Part shown: in pieces, positions 32,515 through 40,914 of the stretch | Position numbering within the stretch: the first letter of the stretch is position 1 | Layout: each line of letters begins with the position of its first letter | DNA from: an uncultured Bacteroides sp. | GTDB lineage: Bacteria; Bacteroidota; Bacteroidia; Bacteroidales; UBA932 | DNA: 64,000 nt | Direction: 5' to 3' | NCBI GenBank assembly: GCA_900546925.1 | Contig: UREV01000005.1 | Coordinates: 38,739 to 102,738, forward strand | The notes under the pieces: generated by a model | Database searches by the model: none | What the model was told of the DNA's origin: nothing | The model's input: only the letters and a program-made list of their open reading frames with translations | Program-made: the position numbers and the translations under genes

Positions 32515-33387
32515 ATGATAACAATAAAAGGCCTTGGAACAGCATTAGTTACACCATTCCGTGGTGGTGCTGTGGATTATGAAGCATACCGGATGCTCGT
32601 AAGACGCCAGGTAGAAGGTGGCGTAGATTTTCTTGTCCCTCTCGGCTCGACGGCAGAAACTCCTTGCCTCTCTGACGAGGAAAAACGGGAACTCATAAAA
32701 ATAACTGTAGAAGAATCCGATGGAAAACCGGTAGTGGCAGGAGTCGGCTCCAATTCGCTCCCCGCTACCATAGCCAATATGCGCAACTTGGAAAAATTCG
32801 GAGTAGACGCATACCTGGTAGTTACCCCATTCTATAATAAACCTACGCAAAACGGTCTCTATGAATACTTTAGAGCTGTGGCAGATTCCACAGACCGTCA
32901 GATAATCATGTACAACGTGCCGTCCAGAACAGGCGTGAACATGACAGCGGAAACCTCCCTGAAGCTCTCCGCCGTACGAAACATCACGTCGATAAAAGAA
33001 GCCTCCGGAAACGTCGCCCAAATCATTGACATAAAACGGGATGCGCCCGAAGGGTTCACAGTCTTGAGCGGCGACGACGACCAGACCCTTCCTCTCATGG
33101 CATCGGGTGCGGACGGCGTCATCAGCGTGGCATCGAACATCGCGCCGGCGAAGCTTAAAGCGATGATTTCGGCGATCGGAAGATGCGACCTGCGAGAGGC
33201 GATAGAGCTTAATAATCAGCTATATCCGCTCTTCCATGCGTGCTTCGTGGAATGTAACCCGATTCCGGTGAAAGCGGCATTGTCCATATTGGGACTGTGC
33301 GAAGCCGAGATGAGACTGCCGTTGACAGAAGCTACGGAATCCACCCGCGCACTTATGAAAGAGGTTCTTAAACACATTGACCTGTAG
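32515..33387 (+). CDS. dapA: 4-hydroxy-tetrahydrodipicolinate synthase
   Basis: This enzyme condenses pyruvate with aspartate semialdehyde, the first committed step to diaminopimelate and lysine. From ATG 32515 the product has 290 residues, typical for DapA; the open frame extends 37 codons upstream without family similarity. Visible sites are GTALVTPF, the GSTAETPCLS loop, MYNVPSRTG (catalytic Tyr) and SIKEASGN (Schiff-base Lys). The gene ends at the base before the dapD start. Confidence 0.96.
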   Translation: MITIKGLGTALVTPFRGGAVDYEAYRMLVRRQVEGGVDFLVPLGSTAETPCLSDEEKRELIKITVEESDGKPVVAGVGSNSLPATIANMRNLEKFGVDAYLVVTPFYNKPTQNGLYEYFRAVADSTDRQIIMYNVPSRTGVNMTAETSLKLSAVRNITSIKEASGNVAQIIDIKRDAPEGFTVLSGDDDQTLPLMASGADGVISVASNIAPAKLKAMISAIGRCDLREAIELNNQLYPLFHACFVECNPIPVKAALSILGLCEAEMRLPLTEATESTRALMKEVLKHIDL

Positions 33388-34161
33388 ATGATTATGGATA
33401 AAAGACAATTCGCTGATTTCTGCGCCGACTTGGAATCCGGCCGCATACGCGTGGCTGAAAAAGTAGACGGAAACTGGAAAGTGAACGCCTGGATAAAAGA
33501 AGCCATTCTCGAAGGCTTTAAGCTTGGTACACTGACAGATATGACCGAGGGGCAGTTCCCTTTTATAGATAAAGACACCATTCCGGTCAGGAAATTCACA
33601 GTCGAGGATAAAGTCCGTATTGTTCCGGGTGGAAGTTCAGTCCGCCGCGGTGCATATCTGGCTCCGTCGGTCATCATGATGCCGCCTGCCTATGTGAATA
33701 TCGGTGCGTACGTAGATGAGGGGTCAATGATTGATTCTCACGCACTTGTGGGCTCTTGCGCGCAAATCGGCAAGAACGTCCATATCGCTGCTGCCGCGCA
33801 AATCGGTGGCGTGCTGGAACCGGTAGGGGCCATGCCGGTAATCATCGAGGACGGTGTTTTCATCGGCGGGAACTGCGGTATCTATGAAGGCGTTCTCGTC
33901 CGTGAGGGGGCAGTGCTCGGTTCAGGCGTTATAATCAACAAATCCACAGCTGTTTATGACGCTGTCCACGGCGATTATATCCGTCCGGATGAAACTGGCC
34001 GTATCGTTATCCCTGCCGGCGCAGTAGTCGTGGCCGGAAGCCGTCCGATCAGAAAAGGACCTGGAGCCGAGGCCGGAATACATGTCTATACCCCAGTCAT
34101 CGTGAAATATCGTGACGGAAAAACCGATGCCTCTGTGGAACTGGAAGATTTGCTGAGATGA
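33388..34161 (+). CDS. dapD: Tetrahydrodipicolinate N-succinyltransferase
   Basis: The 257-residue protein has a helical N-terminal domain and a left-handed beta-helix made of hexapeptide turns (AYVNIGAYVDEGSMIDSHALVGSCAQIGKNVHI and VFIGGNCGIYEGVLVREGAVLGSGVIIN). This is the DapD pattern, so the organism uses the succinylase branch to meso-diaminopimelate. Many Bacteroidota instead use the DapL aminotransferase shortcut. It follows dapA without a gap and overlaps dapF by four bases (ATGA). Confidence 0.93.
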   Translation: MIMDKRQFADFCADLESGRIRVAEKVDGNWKVNAWIKEAILEGFKLGTLTDMTEGQFPFIDKDTIPVRKFTVEDKVRIVPGGSSVRRGAYLAPSVIMMPPAYVNIGAYVDEGSMIDSHALVGSCAQIGKNVHIAAAAQIGGVLEPVGAMPVIIEDGVFIGGNCGIYEGVLVREGAVLGSGVIINKSTAVYDAVHGDYIRPDETGRIVIPAGAVVVAGSRPIRKGPGAEAGIHVYTPVIVKYRDGKTDASVELEDLLR

Positions 34162-34979
34162 AATTCTATAAATATCATGGTGCAGGGAATGATTTCCTGA
34201 TAGCCGACGGGCGTGGTAAAGCATTGAATATCAGTCCTGAATATATCTCCGCCGTGTGCGACAGACATACCGGATTCGGTGCGGACGGAGTGATGGTGCT
34301 GGAAGACAGCCGGGACCACGATTTCCGCATGCGCTACTATAATTCCGACGGCTCCGGCGGCATGATGTGCGGCAACGGGGGACGTTGTATAGTGGCCTTC
34401 GCCGCGGACCTCGGTTATAAACATTTCGACTTCGAAGCACCTGACGGACTGCATGTTGCGACTGTGGAAAGCGCTGAATCCTTCGCCCCGACCGCGAGAA
34501 CAGTGAGCCTGAAAATGAAAGACGTCGCCGGCGCTGTCCGCCATGAAGACGGCTGGTTCCTCGACACCGGCACCCGCCATTTCGTGAAATTCGTCAGTGA
34601 ACTCGCGTCTTGCGATGTGTTCCACGAAGGCCGCCGACTCCGCCAGGACCCACGCTTCGCGCCTGCCGGGACGAATGTGAATTTCGTTCAGGTCAATGCT
34701 GCTGGCGACATCTCTGTCCGCACTTATGAAAAAGGCGTTGAGGATGAGACACTTGCTTGTGGAACTGGTATAGTCGCATCTGCCATGGCATCATGGTTGG
34801 CGGAAAAAGAAAAAACCGGAGAAACTCCGGTTAATTATAAAGTCCATGCCAAGATAGCTGACCTCGCGGTATCGTTCATTCCGTTAGACAAAGGCATTGA
34901 CCCTGACAACTTCAGGGCATCGGAGGTCTGGTTGACCGGTCCGGCTGCATTTGTGGGAACCGTCGAAACCAGCTTCTAG
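34158..34979 (+). CDS. dapF: Diaminopimelate epimerase
   Basis: This enzyme interconverts LL- and meso-diaminopimelate. The 273-residue product has the two-cysteine active site: MMCGNGGRC near residue 73 and ETLACGTGIVASAM near 195. The start FYKYHGAGNDFLI is a family signature. It closes the dap gene run. No dapC/argD-type aminotransferase is in the cluster. Confidence 0.95.
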   Translation: MKFYKYHGAGNDFLIADGRGKALNISPEYISAVCDRHTGFGADGVMVLEDSRDHDFRMRYYNSDGSGGMMCGNGGRCIVAFAADLGYKHFDFEAPDGLHVATVESAESFAPTARTVSLKMKDVAGAVRHEDGWFLDTGTRHFVKFVSELASCDVFHEGRRLRQDPRFAPAGTNVNFVQVNAAGDISVRTYEKGVEDETLACGTGIVASAMASWLAEKEKTGETPVNYKVHAKIADLAVSFIPLDKGIDPDNFRASEVWLTGPAAFVGTVETSF

Positions 34980-34995
34980 TAAGCGTAAGAATCGA

Positions 34996-35871
34996 CTAAT
35001 CAGGACATTCGTTGCGAAGCATTATCGGCTTGCGGTTTTCGAAGTGCACGAGATAGCGGAAGCCGCATGATTTCACATAGCCTGCGAAATATTCGAAGTT
35101 ATGTCCTACCATTTCGGCATCGTGCGAGTCTGAACCGAGACTGATCATCTCGCCTCCAAGTTCACGGAAACGTATAAGGATATTTTTGTCCAGAACCGGT
35201 GTCCTTCCGTTGTAATCCTGGTAAGTCTTTGTGTTGATTTCCAAGGCTTTGCCATTCTCTGCGAGGAAACGTAGCATCTGGTCCAGAAGGTCCGGATAGT
35301 CCTTGTAATAAATGCTGCATTCAGGATAAGGAGCATATCTGGTGACATAATCGAAATGTCCCATGATGTCGAAGCGGTTTCTCAGCCACATGAGTTCCTC
35401 GAACAAGGTCTCAAGATAGTGCCAATAAGCGTAATGCCATCCTTTACCTTCATAATATCCACCCCAGAACGGGTCAGTGTCGTCGAGGTAATGCACGGAA
35501 GCGATAATTTCATCGAAAGTATTCTCCTCCAGTACTTTAGCTATCTTTTCACGCTGGCTTTCCTGTACTCCGAGTTCGATACCTTTGAAAATACGGAAGT
35601 CTGCGGGAATCTCCGACAACTCCCTGGAATGGATAAGGGCATTGACCCTATCGATTTCAGCATTTCTGGCTGCGATATCGAAAACTTCCGGGACGCAGTG
35701 CTCGTGCTCGGCCTTCATCGGCGGTACGAAAAAATCGCAATGGTCTGTAAAACAGATTCCTCCGAGCTTTTTGGCCGCGGCCTGACGTGAGGTTTTCAGG
35801 ACGGAAGTGCGGCCTCCGTCGAATGAAAACTCACTATGGTTATGATTGTCGAAAAGCTTGTCCATCAACAC
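34996..35871 (-). CDS. PHP-domain phosphatase, HisK/HisJ-type histidinol-phosphatase family
   Basis: The 291-residue PHP metal-dependent phosphoesterase has its metal ligands in DNHNHSEFSFDGG, FTDHCDF, GIELGVQE, SVHYLDDTDP, GHFDY and SLGSDSHDAEMVG. The pattern fits the histidinol-phosphate phosphatase class, but no other his gene is nearby, so the substrate is uncertain. Its start is one base after the fhs stop, implying co-transcription. Confidence 0.8.
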   Translation of the reverse strand: MLMDKLFDNHNHSEFSFDGGRTSVLKTSRQAAAKKLGGICFTDHCDFFVPPMKAEHEHCVPEVFDIAARNAEIDRVNALIHSRELSEIPADFRIFKGIELGVQESQREKIAKVLEENTFDEIIASVHYLDDTDPFWGGYYEGKGWHYAYWHYLETLFEELMWLRNRFDIMGHFDYVTRYAPYPECSIYYKDYPDLLDQMLRFLAENGKALEINTKTYQDYNGRTPVLDKNILIRFRELGGEMISLGSDSHDAEMVGHNFEYFAGYVKSCGFRYLVHFENRKPIMLRNECPD

Positions 35872-35872
35872 T

Positions 35873-37540
35873 TTAACTTAATCCTTCAATGTGACCGTCC
35901 ACGACATCGATTCTCAGTGCCTGAGGAGATTTCGGGAGTCCCGGCATCCTGATGATGTCACCGGCGATCGCTACTATCATCTCTGCACCGGCATTGATTA
36001 CAATATCTTTTATATCGAACTCGAAACCCTCTGGGGCGCCGTAAAGTTTAGGGTCCTGCGAGAACGAGTACTGGGTTTTGGCGATGCAAACAGGGAACTT
36101 CGCATACTCAGTGCCGTCTATTTTGCTGAGCATTTTGCGGGCTTCAGGGCTGAACTCCACTGAGCCGGCGCGATAAATTTCTTTGGCTACGCTGACGATT
36201 TTCTTCTCTGTGCTTTCATCATCGTTGTACATGAAACGTACTGATTCAGAAGGTTTTTCGTCGATAGTTCTGACTACGAGCTCAGCAAGTTCCACAGCGC
36301 CGTCTCCGCCCTTGGAGAAAGCATCGTTCAACGCGAATGGTACGCCCAGTTCTTCGCAGTGGTCTCTTACCATCTGAATCTCGTCGTCGCGGTCATCACC
36401 GAATTTGTTGAAACATACTAGGACGGTCTGGCCGAACTTGCGCATGTTCTCGATATGTCTGTCCATGTTTGCGAATCCTTTGCGGATGCCTTCGGCGGAA
36501 GCTTCGCTGATTTTGTCCACCGGAACGTCGCCGTGCATTTTCAGTCCGCGCAGGGTCGCTACGAGTATGGTCAATGACGGGTTGAGTCCGCTTTTACGGC
36601 ATTTGATGTCGAAGAATTTCTCAGCGCCGAGGTCAGCACCGAAACCGGCCTCGGTCACTACATAGTCTCCGAAAGACATGGCCATACGTGTGGCGAGGAT
36701 GGAGTTGCAGCCGTGTGCGATATTGGCGAACGGGCCTCCGTGGATAAATGCAGGAGTGCCTTCCGTTGTCTGCACGAGGTTAGGTTTCATGGCATCGAGC
36801 AGCAGGGCTACGATAGAACCGGCTACTCCCATATCCTTGACTGTGAACGGTTTGTTGTCCAATGTGTATCCGAGGAGGATGTTTTCTATTCTTCTTCTGA
36901 GGTCATCCACATCTTTGGAGAGACAGAGGATAGCCATGATTTCCGAAGCTGGTGTAATGTCGAATCCGGACTCCTGGACCAGACCGTTGGAATGAGGTCC
37001 GAGGCCAGTGACGATGTGTCTGAGTGAACGGTCGTTTACATCCATTACGCGTTTCCATAAAATCTGTTTGAGACCGAAACCTTCTGACTGGTGCTGATAC
37101 AGGTAGTTGTCCAGAAGCGCTGATATCATGTTGTTTGCGGAGGTGATGGCGTGGAAGTCTCCGGTAAAATGGAGGTTGATTTTATCCATCGGGAGAATCT
37201 GTGCATATCCGCCGCCTGCGGCTCCGCCTTTCATTCCGAAGCATGGTCCGAGAGAAGGCTCGCGAAGTGCGGCCACTGCTTTCTTTCCGATTTTGTTCAG
37301 TCCGAGAGCAAGTCCTACTGAGACGGTCGTCTTGCCGATGCCGGCTTTTGTCGGTGTGATGGCTGTGACGAGGATAAGTTTACTTTTCTTTACCTTTTCG
37401 TCGTCGATAAGGTCGAGAGGCACCTTGGCCATGTTCTTTCCGTAAGGTTCCAGAGCCTCTGCAGGAATTCCGAGGCTGTCCGCAATTTCCGCTATCGGCT
37501 TGAGGCTGATGCTTCTTGCGATCTCAATGTCAGATTTCAT
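35873..37540 (-). CDS. fhs: Formate-tetrahydrofolate ligase
   Basis: This ATP-dependent enzyme makes 10-formyl-THF from formate. The 555-residue length is typical. It has the ATP loop TPTKAGIGKTTVSVG, EPSLGPCFGMKGGAAGGGYAQ, NLHFTGDFHAITSANNMISA and FGADLGAEKFFDIKCR. Together with the glycine cleavage operon it supplies folate one-carbon units, which the purine genes at 58-64 kb consume. Confidence 0.96.
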   Translation of the reverse strand: MKSDIEIARSISLKPIAEIADSLGIPAEALEPYGKNMAKVPLDLIDDEKVKKSKLILVTAITPTKAGIGKTTVSVGLALGLNKIGKKAVAALREPSLGPCFGMKGGAAGGGYAQILPMDKINLHFTGDFHAITSANNMISALLDNYLYQHQSEGFGLKQILWKRVMDVNDRSLRHIVTGLGPHSNGLVQESGFDITPASEIMAILCLSKDVDDLRRRIENILLGYTLDNKPFTVKDMGVAGSIVALLLDAMKPNLVQTTEGTPAFIHGGPFANIAHGCNSILATRMAMSFGDYVVTEAGFGADLGAEKFFDIKCRKSGLNPSLTILVATLRGLKMHGDVPVDKISEASAEGIRKGFANMDRHIENMRKFGQTVLVCFNKFGDDRDDEIQMVRDHCEELGVPFALNDAFSKGGDGAVELAELVVRTIDEKPSESVRFMYNDDESTEKKIVSVAKEIYRAGSVEFSPEARKMLSKIDGTEYAKFPVCIAKTQYSFSQDPKLYGAPEGFEFDIKDIVINAGAEMIVAIAGDIIRMPGLPKSPQALRIDVVDGHIEGLS

Positions 37541-37667
37541 ATTGCTTTATTCGTTTAGTAGAAAGACCTAAGTTACTAAGAAATTCCTTTACTTTCTTAA
37601 AAAAGTTGTACTAAAACGTCTGTTAGTGTTGTAACTTCGCGATGGATAAGTAAAAAACAGCTTGATT

Positions 37668-38135
37668 ATGGCTCAGGAAATTGAAAGAAAATTTTTGGTA
37701 AGCGGAGAGTTTAAATCATTGGCCACAAAGGCATTGACAATAAAACAAGGATATCTGTGCGCGAATGCCGGTAGGACGGTGCGCGTGCGGGTGCGCGACA
37801 ATCAGGGCTTTCTGACCATCAAGGGCAGGAGCGATGCGGCGGGGCTAAGCCGGTTCGAGTGGGAGAAGGAGATTTCGGCTCAGGACGCGGAGTCGCTGCT
37901 CCTTCTGTGCGAGCCTGGGATTGTCGACAAGACTCGTTATCTTGTGGATTTCGCCGGGCATACTTTCGAAGTAGATGAGTTTCATGGTGAGAATCAGGGA
38001 CTTGTGATGGCTGAGTTGGAACTGGTTTCTGAGGATGAACCATATCAGAGGCCGGAATGGCTCGGGGAAGAAGTCACTGGGGACAGGCGTTATTATAATG
38101 CTTATCTTTCCAAACATCCGTTCACGACGTGGTGA
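37668..38135 (+). CDS. CYTH-domain protein (triphosphate tunnel metalloenzyme)
   Basis: The protein of about 155 residues begins QEIERKFLV, the E-x-E-x-K signature of CYTH proteins. It has paired basic residues TVRVRVRDNQGFLTIKGR and acidic FEWEKEIS and FEVDEFHG, which line the tunnel and bind triphosphates with a metal. Family members are class IV adenylate cyclases, thiamine triphosphatases or inorganic tripolyphosphatases; this short bacterial form is most often a triphosphatase. ATG 37668 is preferred to TTG 37662. Confidence 0.88.
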   Translation: MAQEIERKFLVSGEFKSLATKALTIKQGYLCANAGRTVRVRVRDNQGFLTIKGRSDAAGLSRFEWEKEISAQDAESLLLLCEPGIVDKTRYLVDFAGHTFEVDEFHGENQGLVMAELELVSEDEPYQRPEWLGEEVTGDRRYYNAYLSKHPFTTW

Positions 38136-38153
38136 TTTGTACGGCGGATTTTG

Positions 38154-38161
38154 TATATTTG
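38154..38161 (+). promoter_or_regulatory. -7 element upstream of the DUF308 gene
   Basis: TATATTTG matches TAnnTTTG 40 bases before the ATG at 38201. A TTTG exists at 38136 but only 14 bases away, short for the usual spacing. Confidence 0.4.
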
Positions 38162-38200
38162 CAATATTACTGAAAAATTAGAGGTATAAATTCGACGAAT

Positions 38201-38839
38201 ATGATAACATTTGGATATAATAACAAGTTCAGCAGCATTTTACGTGCGCTGTCAGCTATCGGTATAGGTGGCGTGATGCTTTTCAGCAACGAGGCCACTA
38301 TAACAGTAGTTAAAATCATCGCTGCATTTCTTTTCGCGGCCGGTATAGTTTCTTTCATCTACGGCTATGTGAACAGAAGAAACGGTGCGATGAGTTTGAT
38401 GTCATTGAACGCTATCGTGGATATCATTATAGGTCTTTTGCTGTTCTTCTTCCCGGAATGGGTTGCAGGGGCGATCGTCACTATAGTGGGTATCGTGATT
38501 CTCATCTTCGGTGCGATTCAGCTGATAGCTCTCGCGGGCACGATGTCGCTGCTTGGACGCGGCGGGTTCCCGCTGTTGTTCTCCATATTGGCGCTTATCG
38601 GAGGTATAATGCTGGTTTTCAATCCGTTCTCCGAGGCGGTCATGAGTGTCCTGGCAGGCAGCTGTCTTGTGGTTTACGGTATTTCGGAACTTATTTCAGC
38701 ATACCGCGTGAAGAAAGCTCAGGAAGAGTTTGAAATCCATTTCAACAGAAAGGATGACGATTCTGATATGGATTCACAGATTCCTGCAGGACTGGAAGAT
38801 GTAAAGGATGCTGAATATCATAAGGTGGACGAACAGTAA
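38201..38839 (+). CDS. DUF308 (HdeD-like) membrane protein
   Basis: The 212-residue protein has about six hydrophobic helices in three pairs, for example ALSAIGIGGVMLF, VKIIAAFLFAAGIVSFIYGY, IVDIIIGLLLFFFPEW, AIVTIVGIVILIFGAIQLIAL and FSILALIGGIMLVFNPF. It ends in an acidic cytoplasmic tail (KDDDSDMDSQIP). The repeated helix-pair pattern matches DUF308/HdeD proteins, linked to acid stress in enteric bacteria but unassigned in Bacteroidota. It ends six bases before dnaG, so the two are probably co-transcribed. Confidence 0.82.
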   Translation: MITFGYNNKFSSILRALSAIGIGGVMLFSNEATITVVKIIAAFLFAAGIVSFIYGYVNRRNGAMSLMSLNAIVDIIIGLLLFFFPEWVAGAIVTIVGIVILIFGAIQLIALAGTMSLLGRGGFPLLFSILALIGGIMLVFNPFSEAVMSVLAGSCLVVYGISELISAYRVKKAQEEFEIHFNRKDDDSDMDSQIPAGLEDVKDAEYHKVDEQ

Positions 38840-38845
38840 TATCGG

Positions 38846-40891
38846 ATGATTCCACAGGATACCGTAAATAAGATTCTGGATTCGGCTCAGATTGTTGAAG
38901 TAATCAGTGACTTCGTCTCCCTGAAGAGGCGGGGTGCCAACTTCATAGCCTGCTGTCCGTTCCATAACGAGAAGACGCCGTCGTTCTACGTCTCCCCGTC
39001 CAAAGGCATATACAAATGCTTCGGATGCGGAAAGTCGGGTACGGCAGTCGGTTTCGTCATGGAGCACGAAAGCATGACCTATGTGGAGGCATTGAAATAC
39101 CTCGCGAAAAAATACGGTATCGAAGTAAAGGAAAAAGAAGACAGTCCGGAAGAGATTGCGGCCAGGCAGCGGAGCGAAAGCCTTTATCTGGTTATGGATT
39201 TCGCCGAGAAGTTCTTTCAGGAGAGTCTGAAAACACCTGAAGGCCGTTCCATCGGCTATGCTTATTTCCGCAGCAGGGGCCTGGAAGACAGCACAATAGA
39301 GAAATACGGACTCGGATGGTCGCCTAAAGGAGGCTCTGTGTTTTCACGTGAAGCGTTGGCGAAAGGTTATAAGGAGGAATTCCTCACAGCTACAGGCGTC
39401 AGCATAAAGAGAAACGACGGTTCGCTGATAGACAAGTTCTATGACAGGGTGATGTTTCCGATTCATTCCGTCAGCGGTAGAGTTATCGCATTCGGCGGAA
39501 GAACCCTCCGTTCCGACTATAAGACGGCCAATATCGGAAAGTATGTAAATTCTCCTGAGACAGAGATTTACGACAAGAGCCGTTCACTTTACGGAATCTA
39601 TTTCGCGAAGAGTGAGATCTCTCGGCAGGACAAATGTTTCCTAGTGGAAGGCTACCTGGATGTCCTGTCGATGCACCAGTTGGGCATAACCAACGTGGTC
39701 GCTTCGAGCGGAACATCATTGACAGTGCCGCAGATCCGGCTGATAAAGAAATTCACCTCGAACGTAACGATAATGTATGACGGCGATGCGGCCGGAATTC
39801 ACGCGGCGTTGAGGGGTATCGGACTGATACTGAAGGAGGGGATGAATGTGCGCGTAGTTCTCATTCCGGACGGCGACGACCCGGACTCATATTCGAGGAA
39901 ACATACGCTGGAGGAAATGCGTAAGTTCTTGGAGGATAATGAACAAGACTTTATTACGTATAAGACGGACCTGCTGCTCGGACAGGCTGGAAACGACCCG
40001 TTGAAGAGGGCGGAACTGATCAACGACATCGCGGACACTATCGCTCTCATACCCGACCAGATCAAGCGCGCGGTTTATGTCCAGAACGCCGCGGACAAGT
40101 TCGGAATCGCCGAGGATATGATCTATGCGCGAATCCACAGTTCCCGCCAGAAAATGATAGAGGAAGAACGCAAAGAGGCTGAGCGCGAGCGCATCAGAGA
40201 GGAAAGGGCCGATGCCAATGCCGTTGTCCCTGAGGTTTCTGTCAATGCTGATGTCGCGCCGTCGCAGGTCGTTCCTGAGCAGCCGGTTCCGGTAACGTCT
40301 GCAGCTGCAGGGTTTGAAAGCCCTGTGTTGCAACCGTCTGAAAAAGACTTGCTTGGATTTATATTGCGTAACGGAATGTCGCCTTTGGAGTTCGAGAGTG
40401 ATTCTCCATATTATGAAGAGGAGGGTGCTGTTCCGGTTGCGGATTTCATACGTGACGCACTCGACGGACATGAGTTTGCAAATACCTCATATAGACGGGT
40501 TTATGACGAGTATTTCAGACTTTACGACGGAGATCCGGCATTGACCCAAACCGATATCGTGCGCAAGCTGATGGACAGCCCGGACAGGGCGATGGCCGAC
40601 ATGGTCGCGGATTTTGTAGAAGAGCGCTATCAGCTGACAGTCAAGAACTTCAAGGATTCTATGACGGCGGAGTCTTCGCACTTGGTGCTGAACGTGCCTA
40701 AGGCGATTCTGGTGTATAACTCGTTGAGGGTGAAGGCTCAGGAGATGGAAATTACCGAGCGGCTGAAGGAGTTGAAACATGAGGAGCAGACGGACGATGT
40801 CATGAAGGAGCAGTTCGATTTGCTGATTAAGTTGCAGAAGACGGCGGAGCTCCGTAAGAGTATCGTGGAAAAGCTCGGGCGCGTATTGTAG
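38846..40891 (+). CDS. dnaG: DNA primase
   Basis: This enzyme synthesises RNA primers at the replication fork. The 681-residue product has the N-terminal zinc ribbon CCPFHNEKTPSF...YKCFGCGKSG and the RNA polymerase core with VMFPIHSVSGRVIAFGGRTL. The TOPRIM acidic motifs are FLVEGYLDVLSMHQ and MYDGDAAG. A helical C-terminal DnaB-interaction region follows. The linker at about 440-490 is Val/Pro-rich (VPEVSVNADVAPS) and carries the recurrent GTCAATGCTGATGT word at about 40242. Confidence 0.95.
   Translation: MIPQDTVNKILDSAQIVEVISDFVSLKRRGANFIACCPFHNEKTPSFYVSPSKGIYKCFGCGKSGTAVGFVMEHESMTYVEALKYLAKKYGIEVKEKEDSPEEIAARQRSESLYLVMDFAEKFFQESLKTPEGRSIGYAYFRSRGLEDSTIEKYGLGWSPKGGSVFSREALAKGYKEEFLTATGVSIKRNDGSLIDKFYDRVMFPIHSVSGRVIAFGGRTLRSDYKTANIGKYVNSPETEIYDKSRSLYGIYFAKSEISRQDKCFLVEGYLDVLSMHQLGITNVVASSGTSLTVPQIRLIKKFTSNVTIMYDGDAAGIHAALRGIGLILKEGMNVRVVLIPDGDDPDSYSRKHTLEEMRKFLEDNEQDFITYKTDLLLGQAGNDPLKRAELINDIADTIALIPDQIKRAVYVQNAADKFGIAEDMIYARIHSSRQKMIEEERKEAERERIREERADANAVVPEVSVNADVAPSQVVPEQPVPVTSAAAGFESPVLQPSEKDLLGFILRNGMSPLEFESDSPYYEEEGAVPVADFIRDALDGHEFANTSYRRVYDEYFRLYDGDPALTQTDIVRKLMDSPDRAMADMVADFVEERYQLTVKNFKDSMTAESSHLVLNVPKAILVYNSLRVKAQEMEITERLKELKHEEQTDDVMKEQFDLLIKLQKTAELRKSIVEKLGRVL
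40536..40552 (+). repeat. 17-mer CGGCATTGACCCAAACC, copy 2
   Basis: This is identical to 19305-19321 in the PlsC-like gene, here encoding PALTQT in the C-terminal part of DnaG. Confidence 0.7.
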
Positions 40892-40914
40892 AATATTTAT
40901 AAATTATTGATTAT

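Noticed and set aside
35873..37540. The ATP-loop variant TPTKAGIGKTT in Fhs as a defect
   Set aside because: The Gly-Lys-Thr-Thr core is kept and, as far as I recall, this variant is usual in Bacteroidota enzymes, so it is not treated as unusual.
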